Shown here one piece after another: positions 31,776 through 42,721 of a stretch of 64,000 nt of DNA. A program made the position numbers and the translations under genes. Source of the stretch: Lepidostoma basale (Eukaryota; Arthropoda; Insecta; Trichoptera; Lepidostomatidae); assembly GCA_022606425.2 (NCBI GenBank), contig JAHDVF020000190.1, forward strand, positions 124,001 through 188,000. The letters run 5' to 3'. The notes beneath the pieces were generated by a model that saw only the letters and a list, made by a program, of their open reading frames with translations, was not told the DNA's origin and did not search any database. Positions within the stretch are counted from its first letter, which is position 1, and every line of letters begins with the position of its first letter.

Positions 31776-32420
31776 ATCAGGGCTTGTAAAGTCTGGTTTC
31801 TTCCAACTGAGACAGCTAAAGCACATACGGAGATGTTTACCTGTTGGTGAAGCTAGGACCTTCGTAAATTCTTTTGTAGTGTCATGATTAGATTATTGCA
31901 ACGGAATGTACGCTGGATTGCCAAATAATCAATTAAGCAGAATACAAAGCGTATTTAATGCTGCTGCCCGATTGATTATGGGGCAACACTGTCATATCAC
32001 GCCGCTCCTGAAGGACCTTCATTGGCTTAAAATCCGAGAGCGAGTAAAATATAAATTGTGTTTGACAGTGTTTAAGGCTCGACACCAGAGATCGCCAGCG
32101 TATATATCGGACCTCTGCGTGACACCCATGCCAACGGAAAGGCAACGTTCACTCCGATCAGTAGAAACAAGTGCAAACAACATAGCGATTCCAGTCAGAG
32201 CCAATAAAGCATGTTTCTATGATCGTGCTTTCAGCGTTGCGGGTCCGTTGGCGTGGAATAGCCTCCATGTTAGTATTAAGTATGAGGATAGTGACGTTAA
32301 ATTTAAGAAACAACTGAAGACTGCACTGTTCGGTCAGTCATTTACTAGTGCGCCCTTGGAGTAATTGATTTTACAAAACGGCACACTTAAAATACAAATC
32401 ATAATAATAATAATAATACA
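31776..32420 (+). mobile_element. L2/CR1-like LINE 3' end
   Basis: FFQLRQLKHIRRCLPVGEAR, FVVS (stop) LDYCN, then frame 31906-32364: MYAGLPNNQLSRIQSVFNAA, ARLIMGQHCHITPLLKDLHW, RERVKYKLCLTVFKARHQRS, 'YDRAFSVAGPLAWNSLHVS' and FKKQLKTALF. The 'DYCN..yAGLP', 'LHWL.i..R..yKl', 'FSvAgP.aWNsLP' and 'FK..LKt.LF' blocks are diagnostic of L2/CR1 ends. The tail is an AAT repeat (32399-32419). Confidence 0.85.
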
Positions 32421-32431
32421 GAGTTCTGTCT

Positions 32432-32640
32432 TGACATACTTCTCTCGCTTCCTCTACAGTCATACATCGTGTCATGCACGCAAATAGATTTCTCCGGCTC
32501 CTCACGTAACCGACATTTAATATTTATTGATTTGATCGTGCTAGATTTTCCTTGGCCTTCCTCTATTTCTAGCTCCGTTTACGTCGCTTACATATACTTT
32601 CTTCACCATTCTGTCTTTCGTTTGCACCGCATTCAATTTG
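32432..32640 (-). mobile_element. GTTA-family LINE fragment
   Basis: Reversed CMTRCMTVEEARE, RRNLFACMT and DQINKY blocks, lacking the SAYPFGET end. It follows the AAT repeat tail of an L2-like element. Confidence 0.62.
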
Positions 32641-32731
32641 TGTTACAAACTGGAGAATTATCTGTAATTGATATATTGTGAAACGCACGATCGCCGATTG
32701 TTATGACTTCACACCTCCATGTTTTTATGGT

Positions 32732-33262
32732 AAAACAAACAAACAAACCATCACGCCGTTTCCCCGCAGGGGTAGGCAGAGAGAATGGACCGCCACACTA
32801 CTCTATCCTGGCAAACCTCTCTAGCTTCCTCCACATTCATACAACGAGTCATACACGCACGTCGATTCTTCCGACTTCTAACATGACCAACCTTTAAATT
32901 TTGATTAATTTGGTCATGCCATGTTTTCCTCGGTCTGCCTCGACTTCGTACCCCATTTACATCATTAACGTATACTTTCTTAACCATTCTTTCTCCATCC
33001 ATGCGTTCCATATGTCCGAACCAACGCAGCGATCCTTTCATAATTTTGTTCATAATACCTTCTTCCGCTCTACATTCCTTTCTTATATCAGCATTTGAGA
33101 TTCTGTCGTATATCGTTCTACCACACATACGTCTTAGGGACCTCATCTCTACCGCATTTATTCTACTCTCATCCTTCTTCTGCCAGTTCCATGCTTCGCT
33201 TCCATACATTTGGGTTGGGACCAGAACTCCATTGTGAACGGCCGTTTTCGCTTTCATTATCA
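32732..33262 (-). mobile_element. GTTA-family LINE, subfamily b (GTTT tail)
   Basis: Frame 33263-32751 is intact for 170 codons: MYGSEAWNWQKKDESRINAV, MCGRTIYDRISNADIRKECR, LRWFGHMERMDGERMVKKVY, GRPRKTWHDQINQNLKVGH and SILSAYPCGETA. The tail is GTTTGTTTG. Flanking 13-bp duplication ATGTTTTTATGGT at 32719-32731 and 33263-33275. Truncated at the 5' end, which is typical of target-primed reverse transcription. Confidence 0.88.
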
Positions 33263-33536
33263 ATGTTTTTATGGTTATTTTCTAATTTGAAAAGATTCGC
33301 TTACCATTAGACAATTTGGAATTCCATTATAATGTTTTATAAGATTTTTCCCTTTTCCAGTTAAAACCACTAACGTTAACACTGTGGAATTACATTATTA
33401 TGTATTTTATCGTAATTAAATCACTTTTCCATTTTTAACTAAGTCATTTACTCGTACACTTGAATTTCACAATAATATGAAATAGAGCATACATTTTTAT
33501 TACTTTTTATTTTTTTCTATGGCGACTTTAAATTCT

Positions 33537-33970
33537 AGGGGTTCCGCCACACAGGCAAACTGCTCTGTCCTGAAATACCTCTCTAGATTCCTCTACATTC
33601 ATACATCTTAACATGCACGCTCGTCGATTTTTTCGATTTCGAATGTGGCCGCCTTTTAGTATTTGATTAATTTGGTCATGCCATGTTTTCCTTGGTGTTC
33701 CACGACTTCTCTTCCCACTCACACTGATCTGCCTAACATTTCTTCCTCATTTCGTCGTTCCGTATTCTACCATACATTCTTCTCAGTGATCTAATTTCTA
33801 CGGCATTTATCCTACTTTTATCCTTGTTTTGCCAGCTCCAAACTTCACATCCATAGATAAAGGTTAGCAGTAGAACTCCATTATGTACTGCCATGTTTGC
33901 TTTAGTGGATATATTTCTATTTACAATGATGTATTTGAGAACACCGTACATATTTTTCCCTTGTATGCAA
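33537..33970 (-). mobile_element. GTTA-family LINE, subfamily c, with internal deletion
   Basis: Frame 33722-33528 (GTPRKTWHDQINQILKGGH, RNRKNRRACMLRCMNVEES) and frame 33951-33733 (KYIIVNRNISTKANMAVHNG, YGCEVWSWQNKDKSRINAVE) belong to one element. The ECK...RWFGHM segment between them is deleted. No tail is preserved. Confidence 0.72.
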
Positions 33971-33998
33971 CAGGTCGTTTAAACCTAATTACTGCAAA

Positions 33999-34200
33999 AA
34001 AAACTAACTAACTAACCATCACGCCGTCTCCCCGAAGGGGTAGGCAGAAATAATGGACTGCCACATTTTTCTTTCCTGACATATTTCTCTCGATTCCTCA
34101 ACATTCATACATCGTGTCCTCACATGGCCGACATTCAATATTTGATTTATTTGATCGTGCCACGTTTTCCTCGGTCTTCCTCTATTTCTGGTTCCATTTT
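33999..34200 (-). mobile_element. GTTA-family LINE, subfamily a, short
   Basis: Intact 3' end with GTTA tail (33999-34017), SILSAYPFGET region, a deletion removing the 'RSQRNRRA' segment, and GRPRKTWHDQINQILNVGH. It stops at 'TGGTTCCATTTT', where a SINE fragment begins. Confidence 0.72.
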
Positions 34201-34315
34201 TTAGCTGTTATATTGATTCTCATGACATGTGTGATAGGTAGTCCATCTATCGCCATTTTATTTTCACGTGAATTCTACACTAGACCAATGACAGTGTGAC
34301 AATCACACTGGGACC
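34201..34315 (-). mobile_element. SINE-A, 3' part only
   Basis: Reversed 'ATTGATTCTCATGACATG' to 'CAGTGTGACAATCACACTG'; the tRNA-like head is missing. Lies ~300 bp upstream of MADF-BESS exon 1. Confidence 0.72.
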
Positions 34316-34611
34316 TTAATTTATTTTGTTATACAAAAGTACGTTAAGGCAAAATCAGATTTTATAATTATAATATCATGGCGTGTCGTAACGTGCCGGA
34401 ATGATATCGGAACTACATGTTTTGTGAAGTTATATTCACATTATTATTGAGCCGCGTGTCGCAACGAACGGTGTCGTGACGGAGACCGCTCGATTTCGAT
34501 CGGCGCGGCGATAGCTGTAGCGGGGGGTTATGACGCGTCACGACACGATGTTTGTAGTGTAATTCTTTATTCGTTTGAGAGCGCACGTGTAGGTACTCTT
34601 TGCAAGCAACA

Positions 34612-34741
34612 ATGTCCGACAGATTGATTGAACTTGTTCGCCAATACGATGTTTTATACAATTCCAAATGTAAAGATTACAAAGACCATACAGTAAGAAC
34701 TGCAGTCTGGGAAGAAATCGCAGAAAAATTGTCAGAACCAG
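34612..34741 (+). CDS. MADF-BESS protein, exon 1
   Basis: First coding exon of the one clearly intact host-like gene. The ATG opens MSDRLIELVRQYDVLY, the usual start of a MADF (Myb/SANT-like DNA-binding) domain. Residues 36-41 give VWEEIA, matching the conserved MADF 'aWxeIa' block. The exon ends after the first base of a codon at 34741 and is followed by a GTTAGT donor (intron phase 1). Reading through meets TAG at once, so splicing is required. The 5' side (34480-34560) is locally GC-rich and could be a promoter or 5'UTR. The exon was chosen because it joins in frame to the acceptor at 47333. MADF-BESS proteins are nuclear transcription regulators in insects; some derive from PIF/Harbinger transposon accessory proteins, so a domesticated or mobile origin is possible. 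Confidence 0.8.
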
Positions 34742-36340
34742 GTTAGTTTTTAATAAGTTATTATATTATTTTGTTTATATATTTTAAAATATCTATTTCT
34801 ACCCTATATATTAGTTTGGAGTTGCCATGGTACTTGCCCCTCTGTGCTAACAACATATTATCTATGTATCTTTCTATAATAAACTAGCGTTTAAAGATGG
34901 AACAGACTCGATATTAGAGAATCTATCAGGAGAACTGATTTTTTATTTTAGAATAATTTATCATAATTGATGTGTGTTTTGGATACGCAGGTTATTATGA
35001 AGGCTTTAAAAAGCTTATAATATCTTGTTCATTACTTCGGTTGTACTCGCAAAACTCGAAACCGTGCATTTAAATTTCCTAACAGAAGAAGAAGAAGCAT
35101 TTTCCACAGTTCGTGATTAACGATAATCAAATATTTTATTTGGTTCATTGTTAGCCAGGTTAGACCTACTGTAAGGTCTTAATAAATAAGTTTTTACAAC
35201 TGTTTCGACCATACACGCTCACGTCCATCGTCATGAATGTTTCTACTTAAAATCATATTTTAAAAATGATATAGGATTGATTGTCCAGTTATATGTTTTC
35301 GATCCAATGACCCAATGCAATTTGGAAAGTGTCAGTAAGTTTCGAAATCTTTCGCAGTTTCTTTCCACTTCTCTTCTGAAAGCAGATGCATTACAATTTA
35401 CAATGAATGTCATATTTTTCTAGATCGCTTCACACAATTCTCTTACTAGATTCCTCGTTGAAGAAAATCCAATATTGAATTCAAGTGAACTGAAAGGTTC
35501 GCTTCGTGCCGTTCTACGTGATTAAAAATCACCTGGTTAGTCGTCATGCGGCCCGACGTGTTGATTAATTTTGTTGTCACGAAGTGATTTTAGCCGATGA
35601 GATTTTTTAGGGATTTACTCGAAAATGACAGTTTACCAAGCCGAAATATACAATCTAAAACGGTTGGGTTATACTCATCTGACAGAACTGTCGGAATTAC
35701 ATTTGAAAATGTCATGCTGTTGAAGAAGTGTTTATGTTTATTTTTTATTTTGTTTTGTAAATTAAAGGGCACTTATGTTTTGTGAGAACAAAGTTAAATC
35801 TAGTTATTTATAGCGTAATCCTCACTTGTAAATAAACTTATATTGCTAAATGTATTCATTTTTTTGGTAACTGTCAAGCTAGGAAATGCGTTCAAGTTCA
35901 ATTCAGTTCAGTTCTACAAAACGATATTTGAAGTTATGTAATATCGATGTGAATTTTAAACTTGAATATTACCACTAAAGGTATCCCAACAACGGAGAGA
36001 AAGATAAATCATATTAGGTACTAATGTTTAAATAACATCAATCATAACCTCAAATAAATTAAAATTAAACCCTTGTAAAATGAAATTTTCTTTGAATCAC
36101 TTAAATGAAATGCTATCATTCTCCAATATCGGCATTCTGGGTTGACATCATCCCTAATAACTTTATTAAACTTCTTAGCAGTTAACTTTGAAGCAGATCC
36201 TTCGTTTTACACTTGTTGACTTATTTGAGTTTTTACTCAAATAAATAAGACAGTGAGTGCCAGTTTCTTTCATCTAAGGAAACCCAAACATATTCTCACT
36301 GTTGCATTTAAAACACCCTAGAAGAATTAAGTATAAACTA
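34742..36340 (+). other. First part of the MADF-BESS intron
   Basis: Apart from the decayed ribozyme-like motif at 35195-35234, no element is recognised. This is the longest mobile-element-poor stretch in the window, which fits proximity to the gene's 5' end. Confidence 0.4.
35195..35234 (-). ncRNA. Hammerhead-like motif in MADF-BESS intron (decayed)
   Basis: AUGACGA, long weak stem II (GAC/GUC core), GAAAC-AGUUGU-A. C3 is replaced by A. Antisense to the host gene. Confidence 0.4.
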
Positions 36341-36341
36341 T

Positions 36342-36598
36342 ATGAAGTGGCAGTGGGCTGATCATGTGTTTTGACGGGATGATGGAAGACGTAGTCAGAG
36401 GGTTACTGAACGGAGGCTAAGGTTGGGCCAGAGAAGTGTCGGGAGACAGCTAACAAGGTGGAGCGATGATATTGTCCGGACGGCGGGAGGGCCTGGAGAA
36501 CAGTGGCGAGCGACCGAGAGAGATGGGGTGGGGGTGGAGAGGCTTACGTCCAGCAGAGGATGGAGACAAGCTGATGAAGATACTGTATAGTTTTCAAA
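36342..36598 (+). mobile_element. RTE-like LINE, 3' end
   Basis: MKWQWADHVF, GRRSQRVTERRLRLGQRSVG and 'RWSDDIVRT' are followed by the 'ACGTCCAGCAGAGGATGGAG' end and a GATGAAGAT tail. Lies in the MADF-BESS intron. Confidence 0.7.
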
Positions 36599-36599
36599 G

Positions 36600-36840
36600 C
36601 ACTTCAGAGAAAGGCAACAGCCTATATCTCTGATCTTTGTATTGCTGATGGCTTTAATTCCTGGGAATCTACGCTATGATCAGCAAAAGGTAGATTAGCT
36701 AAGCTAAAGTGCAGCCCCCCCACAAAATTTAAAGGACCGGGGTTTTACGGTGATAGGTGGGTCTGCTTGAAACATGTTTTTTCCATGTCTCAGATCCATT
36801 GACAATCTGACTTATAAACCCACCTTTTAAAGTCCCATAA
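36600..36840 (+). mobile_element. L2/CR1-like LINE fragment
   Basis: VFKALQRKATAYISDLCIAD, then RLAKLKCSPPTKFKGPGFYG and DRWVCLKHVFSMSQ across one stop. It resembles the 'FkalhgkaPaYisdL' and 'yGDRaFsv' zone of L2/CR1, but it is short and diverged. Confidence 0.45.
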
Positions 36841-37081
36841 AATATAAACAACCAATATCTGATTGCTAATGTCAGATGCAGTTTCCATGACTACATAATA
36901 TTGTCGTAGCATCCTTGAGGTGATTTACTCACGAAAACGGGACTATACATGTTAGGCTAATTATACCAACTATCTCAATCTTGACCTTGTGACAACGGCC
37001 AGCTTTTGGTCCTTCAGTAGAATGATAGCAGACTCGATAGCCACATAAGAGAATGTCAACAGCAGACTTAACACAGCAAGG

Positions 37082-37335
37082 TTGCTTAATATTCAAAATC
37101 TTTTGGCCCCAGTGTTAATTGCCAATCTCTGGGCTATGACAGGTGAAAAGCAAATTAGAGAACAAGTCGCTAGACCTAAATGGCTATGGATTGGTCAAAC
37201 TCTGAGAAGGAACTCTGGGTGCACTAGTGTCCTGTGGGCAGAAACAGATAGCGAGACAGACCTAAAGCCACCTAAAGAAGAAGTTAAGGTGGCAGGCCTC
37301 ACTTAGAATGGTGTAAGGGACAGTTGTGCAATAGT
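37082..37335 (+). mobile_element. LINE C-terminal piece (KWLWIGQTLRRN type)
   Basis: REQVARPKWLWIGQTLRRNS, then ETDLKPPKEEVK; 'RWrWiGHtLRk' ends are common in arthropod endonuclease-RT elements. The reversed tail piece in the left end of a mariner-like element (45238-45391) looks like the matching 3' end. Confidence 0.55.
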
Positions 37336-38035
37336 CGGGTGGAGACAGGACAAGAGGAAGGAAGTTTATTATTATTGAATGTGTTGTTAAAATAAAACAC
37401 AATTTTTTTAAATGAATTTAATTCTTGGTTTTCCGTGGAAGGCAAAAGCAGCCAGTCACATTGGGTGTTTTCTTCGTTCTAAGTTTCAAATCTCTGTCAT
37501 ACTTTTGAAATGTTACAAACAAAAGAGTGTGGTACCAAAACTTGTATTTTAATGTAAAGTAATTAAATCGAAAATTCATATAATATTCAATGAGACGATA
37601 ATACTATTTTCGCATTTGCACACAAGGCATTATCAAATGGCATATTATTATCAACATTTGATAATGCCTTAGCAGTCATTCCCATAAAATATAACAAAAC
37701 TTCTAACAAACAGTTGTTTTAATTCATATTAATAATTTCATATGGTGTTTTACGTATTCAAGAATCAATCAATTAATATATAAAATGAAAATAAAAATAC
37801 AATATAAATTTCTTTATAATATATATTAAGTTTAATTCCACTTGCTCTCTTATTGTTTACTCGCTGCTATCTACTGGGTACACCAGAAGCACTTTCACTC
37901 TCCATCCCTCCTATTGGAAGTTCATTATGATGTCCAAATCCTGATATTGATACAAAGGAATCCCAGCGATTCCGTTTTATGCCATCCAGTTGGCATCCTC
38001 TTCAAAAGTGTGCTGTAACACTTCAGTGTGCTTGC
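37336..38035. other. Intron sequence, one small inverted repeat
   Basis: AAGGCATTATCAAATG (37625-37640) and CATTTGATAATGCCTT (37655-37670) form a 16-bp perfect inverted repeat around a 14-nt loop; the rest is unremarkable. Confidence 0.45.
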
Positions 38036-38039
38036 AAGA

Positions 38040-38505
38040 AGGTCTAATTTTGATGTACACGCTTCAAGAGATCTTTTTCTCCCCAACGTTAACTATCACC
38101 CTTGAGTAGGCCTCTCCGTCCTGGGCAGCTCGGAACAGCTCCCCCACGTTCCTCAGCCTCATCCACTCTCGGATGTTCCTCAGCCAGGAAACCCGCCTAT
38201 TTAGGACTGTGTCCTGTTATTTCTCGGAGCCTGTTTTCCTGGGATGCAGATGTCCAACTGTCTTGCCATCTTTTAGGTCGATTTCCTGTTGGTACTTTAT
38301 TTGCAGCTATATTTATCACTTTTACATGCTCTTTCCACATGATCTCTTCAGTAGAGTCTTCTCAGTCTTCTCCGTCGCACGACATCTTTCACATTGCAGA
38401 TCTTTCTTATTTCAGAATTTCTTGTTCTGTCTCGGAGGGTCGTTCCCGCAACGGATCGGGGAGTCTTCGTTTCTGTGGTTCTTAGGAGACTTTTTGTTCT
38501 GATGC
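38040..38505 (-). mobile_element. LINE 3'-end debris (two types)
   Basis: 38040-38230 reversed reads WLRNIREWMRLRNVGELFRA and AQDGEAYSRVIVNVGEK, matching the + piece at 57586-57880. 38230-38505 reversed reads as a broken 'KICNVKDVV...' and 'GHVEKACK' LINE C-terminus. Both frames are interrupted. Confidence 0.6.
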
Positions 38506-38842
38506 TGTCAGCTCGTTTCTATTCCATATGTTATTATAGGACGTATGCATGCCTTGTAGATTCGAATTTTGCTCTTCGCGCTTCAAGAGATGTGAAGGTC
38601 AATTTGGAAAAAATAGACATAACGCTTCCTTGTGAAGATAACTATTTTCTTTCTCAGCATGATAAGTATTTTATCTGAAAGCCAAACAAAAATAATAACA
38701 TTTTGTACAGAGTATAAACGTGGTGGTCCGAGATTCATGCGCAAAGCAACTCCTCTCCCTGCCAAAACATATATAAATATTTTATTTTGTTAAATCGCAC
38801 TTTACATCTTTACAGCACAAGCCAAATCGAAGTAAATAGTAA

Positions 38843-39017
38843 AACGAACAATCAAACCATCACGCTGTTTCTCCGCAGGGGTAGGCAGAGAGAATGGACC
38901 GCCACACTACTCTATCCTGGCACACCTCTCTAGATACTTCCACATTCATACAGCGAGTCATACACGCACGTCGATTCTTCCGACTTCTAACATGACCAAC
39001 CTTTAAAATTTGATTAA
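38843..39017 (-). mobile_element. GTTA-family LINE, subfamily b (left of piggyBac)
   Basis: Carries the subfamily b 3' end ('SILSAYPC', CMTRCMN, RRNRRACM on -) and stops at TTAA (39014-39017), where a piggyBac-type element begins. It resumes at 40315. Confidence 0.82.
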
Positions 39018-40314
39018 CACATTGTTTTCGGGTATTGTTTTATGCTGATTGCAGCCTGGCGCGGGCGATATTTGGGTTCGCGCGCGAGTTTTTTCAACAT
39101 TATTTTAAAAGTCTATAACTTTTGAAATATCCGTGATAATTGACTGAAACTTTAAATGCATCTTACCTTATTGTGTCTCAATGATGAAATGATGGAAAAC
39201 AAACACAAAGTAGCACTTTGGAAGTTTTATTTTTAGACAAACACAGAATTTTTATCAAATTATAATACTATTTAAAATCAATACAACTATTTAACACTAG
39301 ATAACACTATTTAAAATTGTCAAAATTACTGTCTAGTATTTTTTTACTGTATGGTACCGTTCAAAACATGTACCTCTGTGAAGAGCCACACCACAGAATT
39401 TACACATGTAACAAGTTTCACTCCTTTTTCCTTTAGCAGCACACACTCTACATTTTCTTTGTGCGTATTTTTTTTCCCTTTCCCCTTTATCCTTTCTAAT
39501 TTATGGACTTTTAGATTCGTAGAAAGTCTGCCTGGAGGATCGCGATTTGGAGTGTGCCGTGTCAAACTTACTGTCGATGTTCCAGGTTCCTCACTTAGTT
39601 CGTTTCAATACTGCTAGTTATCCAATGACGTGCTGTCTCCAATAAAAAAAATTTGTACCTTACTGAGTCTGGATATTTTGCTTTATAAATTACAATTATA
39701 ATTTCCGCAGAGTGTATGGTGGAAATCATTCTTACATATTTTTAGATCGCCAAATCTGCATAAGAATGTCATTTTTTCTTCGAAATATTGACTCCCCTTT
39801 TTCTAATTTTGGTTTTTTCAAAGATACGGGTAAGCCTCGATTTTCTCGTATTGTACCACATACTCTTATTTTTTTCTCCAACAAAGCCTCACTCATCAAA
39901 ACACTATTGTAATAATTATCCATATATACGTGATGCCATAATTCAATATATGGGGTTAAAACTGTTTCCACTGTTTCTAACAATTTTTTACCCTGTGCTG
40001 TATATATTTCAAAATTTCCTATGTATCCTATTGTGGCCTCGCAAACAAAAAATGTATATTTTTAGCCATTTTTTTTTTCATTTTATAATTGAATAATAAA
40101 TCAAAAGTAAAGCCTAATAAATATAAATTTGTGAGTGAAATTATATTGTGAAGTCAGATATACGATTTAGCAACAAAATCCATTTATTACACAACACGTT
40201 TTATTACGTTACCCGACGACAACCACCAGAGAGTAAAAAACGTATTTTTACGTTTCCCGCATTTGAGCACCAAACTGAAAAAAACGTAGTTTTACGTTTC
40301 CCGACAACATTGTG
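39018..40314 (-). mobile_element. piggyBac-type element, internally deleted, in a TTAA site
   Basis: Terminal inverted repeats CACATTGTTTTCGGG / CACAATGTTGTCGGG (13/15 match) sit directly against TTAA on both sides (39014-39017, 40315-40318), the piggyBac signature. On -, 39983-39732 encodes HVYMDNYYNSVLMSEALLEK, KIRVCGTIRENRGLPVSLKK, conserved in piggyBac transposases. IHSAEI then jumps to YPDSVRYKFFLLETARHWI (39690-39620), and the Cys-rich end CKFCGVALHRGTCFERYHT is present (39405-39349), frame-shifted from the frame before it. The D-containing N-terminal half and the central segment are missing, so the ~1.3 kb copy is non-autonomous. It is inserted in a GTTA-family LINE. Confidence 0.9.
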
Positions 40315-40530
40315 TTAATTTGGTCATGCCATGTTTTCCTCTCCACTCCGTACTCCATTTACATCATTAATGTATACTTTCTTAACCATTCTTTCTCCAT
40401 TCATGCCCTACATATGTCCGAACCAACGCAGCGATCCTTTCATTATTTTGTTCATAATACCTTCTTCCGCTCTACATTCCTTTCTTATATCAGCATTTGA
40501 GATTCTGTCGTACATCGTCTATCTTATTGA
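40315..40530 (-). mobile_element. GTTA-family LINE, subfamily b (right of piggyBac)
   Basis: Continues from TTAA (40315-40318) with TWHDQIN, VNDVNGVRS, MVKKVY, RWFGHM, NKIMKGSLR and CRAEEG on -, exactly the expected next part of the LINE left of the piggyBac. The copy ends near 40530. Confidence 0.82.
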
Positions 40531-40539
40531 TTCTCATAT

Positions 40540-40888
40540 AGAATATCTTAGTATGAAGTAAGAAAGGAATGTAAGGCGGATGAATGGGTGATAAATAAAA
40601 TAAAGAAAGGGTCACTAAATGATTTGAACAAACAAATGGACAAGGGAAGAATCTTTAAAAAGATATATACAAGTAGTGTTAATGGAAAAAGAAGTCGAGG
40701 AAGGCCAAGGAAGACATGGCATGACCAAATTAATCAATTACTGAAAGGCAGCCATGTTCGAAGTAGGAACAATCGATGAGCGTGCATGTTACGATGTGTG
40801 AATGTAGAAGAGGATAAAATAATAAAATAATGTAGCGATCCATCCTCTCTGCCTACTGCTCCGGAAAAACGGCGTGATGGTTAGTTGT
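40540..40888 (+). mobile_element. GTTA-family LINE, subfamily c
   Basis: NKIKKGSLNDLNKQMDKG, SSVNGKRSRGRPRKTWHDQ and KGSHVRSRNNR are followed by a broken end and a GTTA/GTTT tail at ~40878. It begins immediately after the subfamily b copy, in opposite orientation. Confidence 0.72.
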
Positions 40889-40896
40889 TTAGTTGA

Positions 40897-41027
40897 TTTT
40901 AATGACATGTGATTCTACACCAGATGAAAGACGGTGTGATAATCACAGCCATCGTTGGGTATTAACCCCGGGACCTTCGGTGTGGCAGTCTTGGCACTTG
41001 CCATTCGGCCATGAAGGTTGTCAGTCA
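40897..41027 (-). mobile_element. SINE-A, reversed and decayed
   Basis: 3' part plus a head with B box remnant (complement 'GGTCCCGGGGTTAATACCC') and 'GACAACCTTCATGGCCGAAT'. It is older than the full-length copies. Confidence 0.65.
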
Positions 41028-41232
41028 TATGAAGACATTTGAATTTCAGTAATAAAAGCGAAGCTAATAATAACTAAATAAAACAGTAAAAATACTAAAA
41101 GACGGACATATTTGAAGTAAAAATAATAATATGAGGTGCTTATGATAATGTAAGAATATGAAGAGGGCTCGAGAGGTATGTCAGTATAGAATATTTCGAT
41201 AACTAATCCTCTCTTTGTATTAGTAATAAATA

Positions 41233-41920
41233 AGTAAATCAAAAATGTTTATTTTTGTACATTACCTTCTATATAAAAGTGACTCTCAGTATGATGTCGG
41301 TGTTCGCAACAAACTCATATACTTTTGCTTGCAATAAAATTCTTTCCTTCTACACGGTAATTAGATTCGCATTCCGCTACGCAAAATTTTTATGACTTGT
41401 CTTCTGAAAATAAAGCAAGTTAATTGTTAATATTCCATTTCCATCTCAATATATCTTACTATGAAAAATCTATATTAAACATTCCAACAGTCAATATTTT
41501 AAACAAACTTTGTTATACATTTATGGTAATAAATGCTCTTTTAAGAGTAAATTCTTTGAATTAATTGCACATACTAACCTTTAAACGTCACTCCTTGAGG
41601 AAACGCTAATAGTAGACCTTAAATCGATATACGAGCACTGTGAAAACATAATTATTTTATTGTGTTAAATGTTTGTCTTATACATATATATATATAGTTA
41701 TAAAAGAATCGTAGTTATATTTTTTATAATAATCGAAAGAAAATATGAAACTACAGTATCCATCAAAACAAAACTGGTATTTGTTTCCCATAGATAAATG
41801 CGATTTGGTAAACGTCGCGGCATAGACAACCAACGCCTCCAACCAATGACAATGTACAACTTTAATTATTTATACATTAATTCATTTTTAAATAATATAT
41901 AATAATTTTGTAATGTAAAA
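41233..41920. other. Intron sequence with TATA and polyA-like signals
   Basis: TATATAAAAG at 41269-41278, TCAGT at 41286-41290 and AATAAA at 41335-41340 loosely resemble an LTR, but the TATA-initiator spacing is too short. No coding. Confidence 0.25.
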
Positions 41921-41924
41921 AGTG

Positions 41925-42275
41925 CCGAGAAACTACGAGAGACCCAAAGAGCCACGGAAAGAGCCATGTTAGGAATAAGCCTAAGAGACAGAGTCAGAAA
42001 CGATACGGTGAGAGAAAAAACAAAGGTCCACTGACATCATCTACCGGGTGGCGACTCTAAAATGGCAATGGGCGGGTCACGTAGCCAGAAGCTCAGATGA
42101 AAAATGGACAAGAAGACTGCTAACTTGGAGACCGTGGACGGCGAAGATAAGCGCAGCGCGACCGCAACAACGGTGGAAGGATGATCTAAACAGACACGTC
42201 GGAATAACCTGGATGCAGTCTGCACAGGACAGAATGACATGGAAGCAAATGGAGGAGATTGCTACACGATGCTAA
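41925..42275 (+). mobile_element. RTE-like LINE, C-terminal piece
   Basis: ETTRDPKSHGKSHVRNK-like start, then frame 42048-42275: LKWQWAGHVARSSDEKWTRR, RPQQRWKDDLNRHVGITWMQ and SAQDRMTWKQMEEIATRC, a distinct subfamily that ends at a stop, followed by an AT-rich ATAAT microsatellite (42276-42323). In the MADF-BESS intron. Confidence 0.75.
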
Positions 42276-42323
42276 TAATTATAATATAATAAATATTATA
42301 ATATAATATAATATAATATAATC
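42276..42323. repeat. AT-rich ATAAT microsatellite
   Basis: TATAATATAATA-type repeat immediately after an RTE-like LINE end; possibly grown from its tail. Shorter simple repeats: TTA at 13519-13550, ATT/TTA at 17318-17340, AATAAT at 21011-21022. Confidence 0.75.
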
Positions 42324-42721
42324 GACCAGTAGATTCCAGTCAGCCTGGCGTAATGTTTTTAATGACTACTTCCACTTTTTGTCTTTATTTCAACAGAGAT
42401 AGCAAGAAGAACAAACCAGTCGATCATACTCGTAGACCAACTGGGTATCAGGGCAAGATTCTCGCAAATGTGCTCCCAGAGAGTGTTAAAGTTGGTTGGC
42501 GTAAAATAGGCACTAAGTTCCAAAAATACAATTTTCAAACTAAGTATGCAGTTTCATTCTACATGCCAAGACCACTATCTTTTATATAGCACCAAGTCCA
42601 TGTAGTGCCTCGTTCTAAAAAAAAACACTAGTTTAAACATTGCGATTTCGATAGTGCCACCTATGAATACTTTTAGAAAGGCACTAAATACCACGCGCGA
42701 ATAACGTCAGTTTGTACCAAA

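Noticed and set aside
36765..36795. GAAACATGTT resembling the 3' half of a ribozyme motif
   Set aside because: No stem II or CUGANGA block upstream; lies in an L2-like coding remnant.
41265..41345. Second LTR-like promoter
   Set aside because: TATA to TCAGT spacing (~17 bp) is too short and nothing else supports it; kept only as a note.
42320..42420. Third copy of the ~203-bp Penelope-like unit
   Set aside because: Shares only a degraded stretch ('GACTACTTCCACTTTTTGTC' and 'CAGCCTGGCG'); ends and core cannot be recognised.
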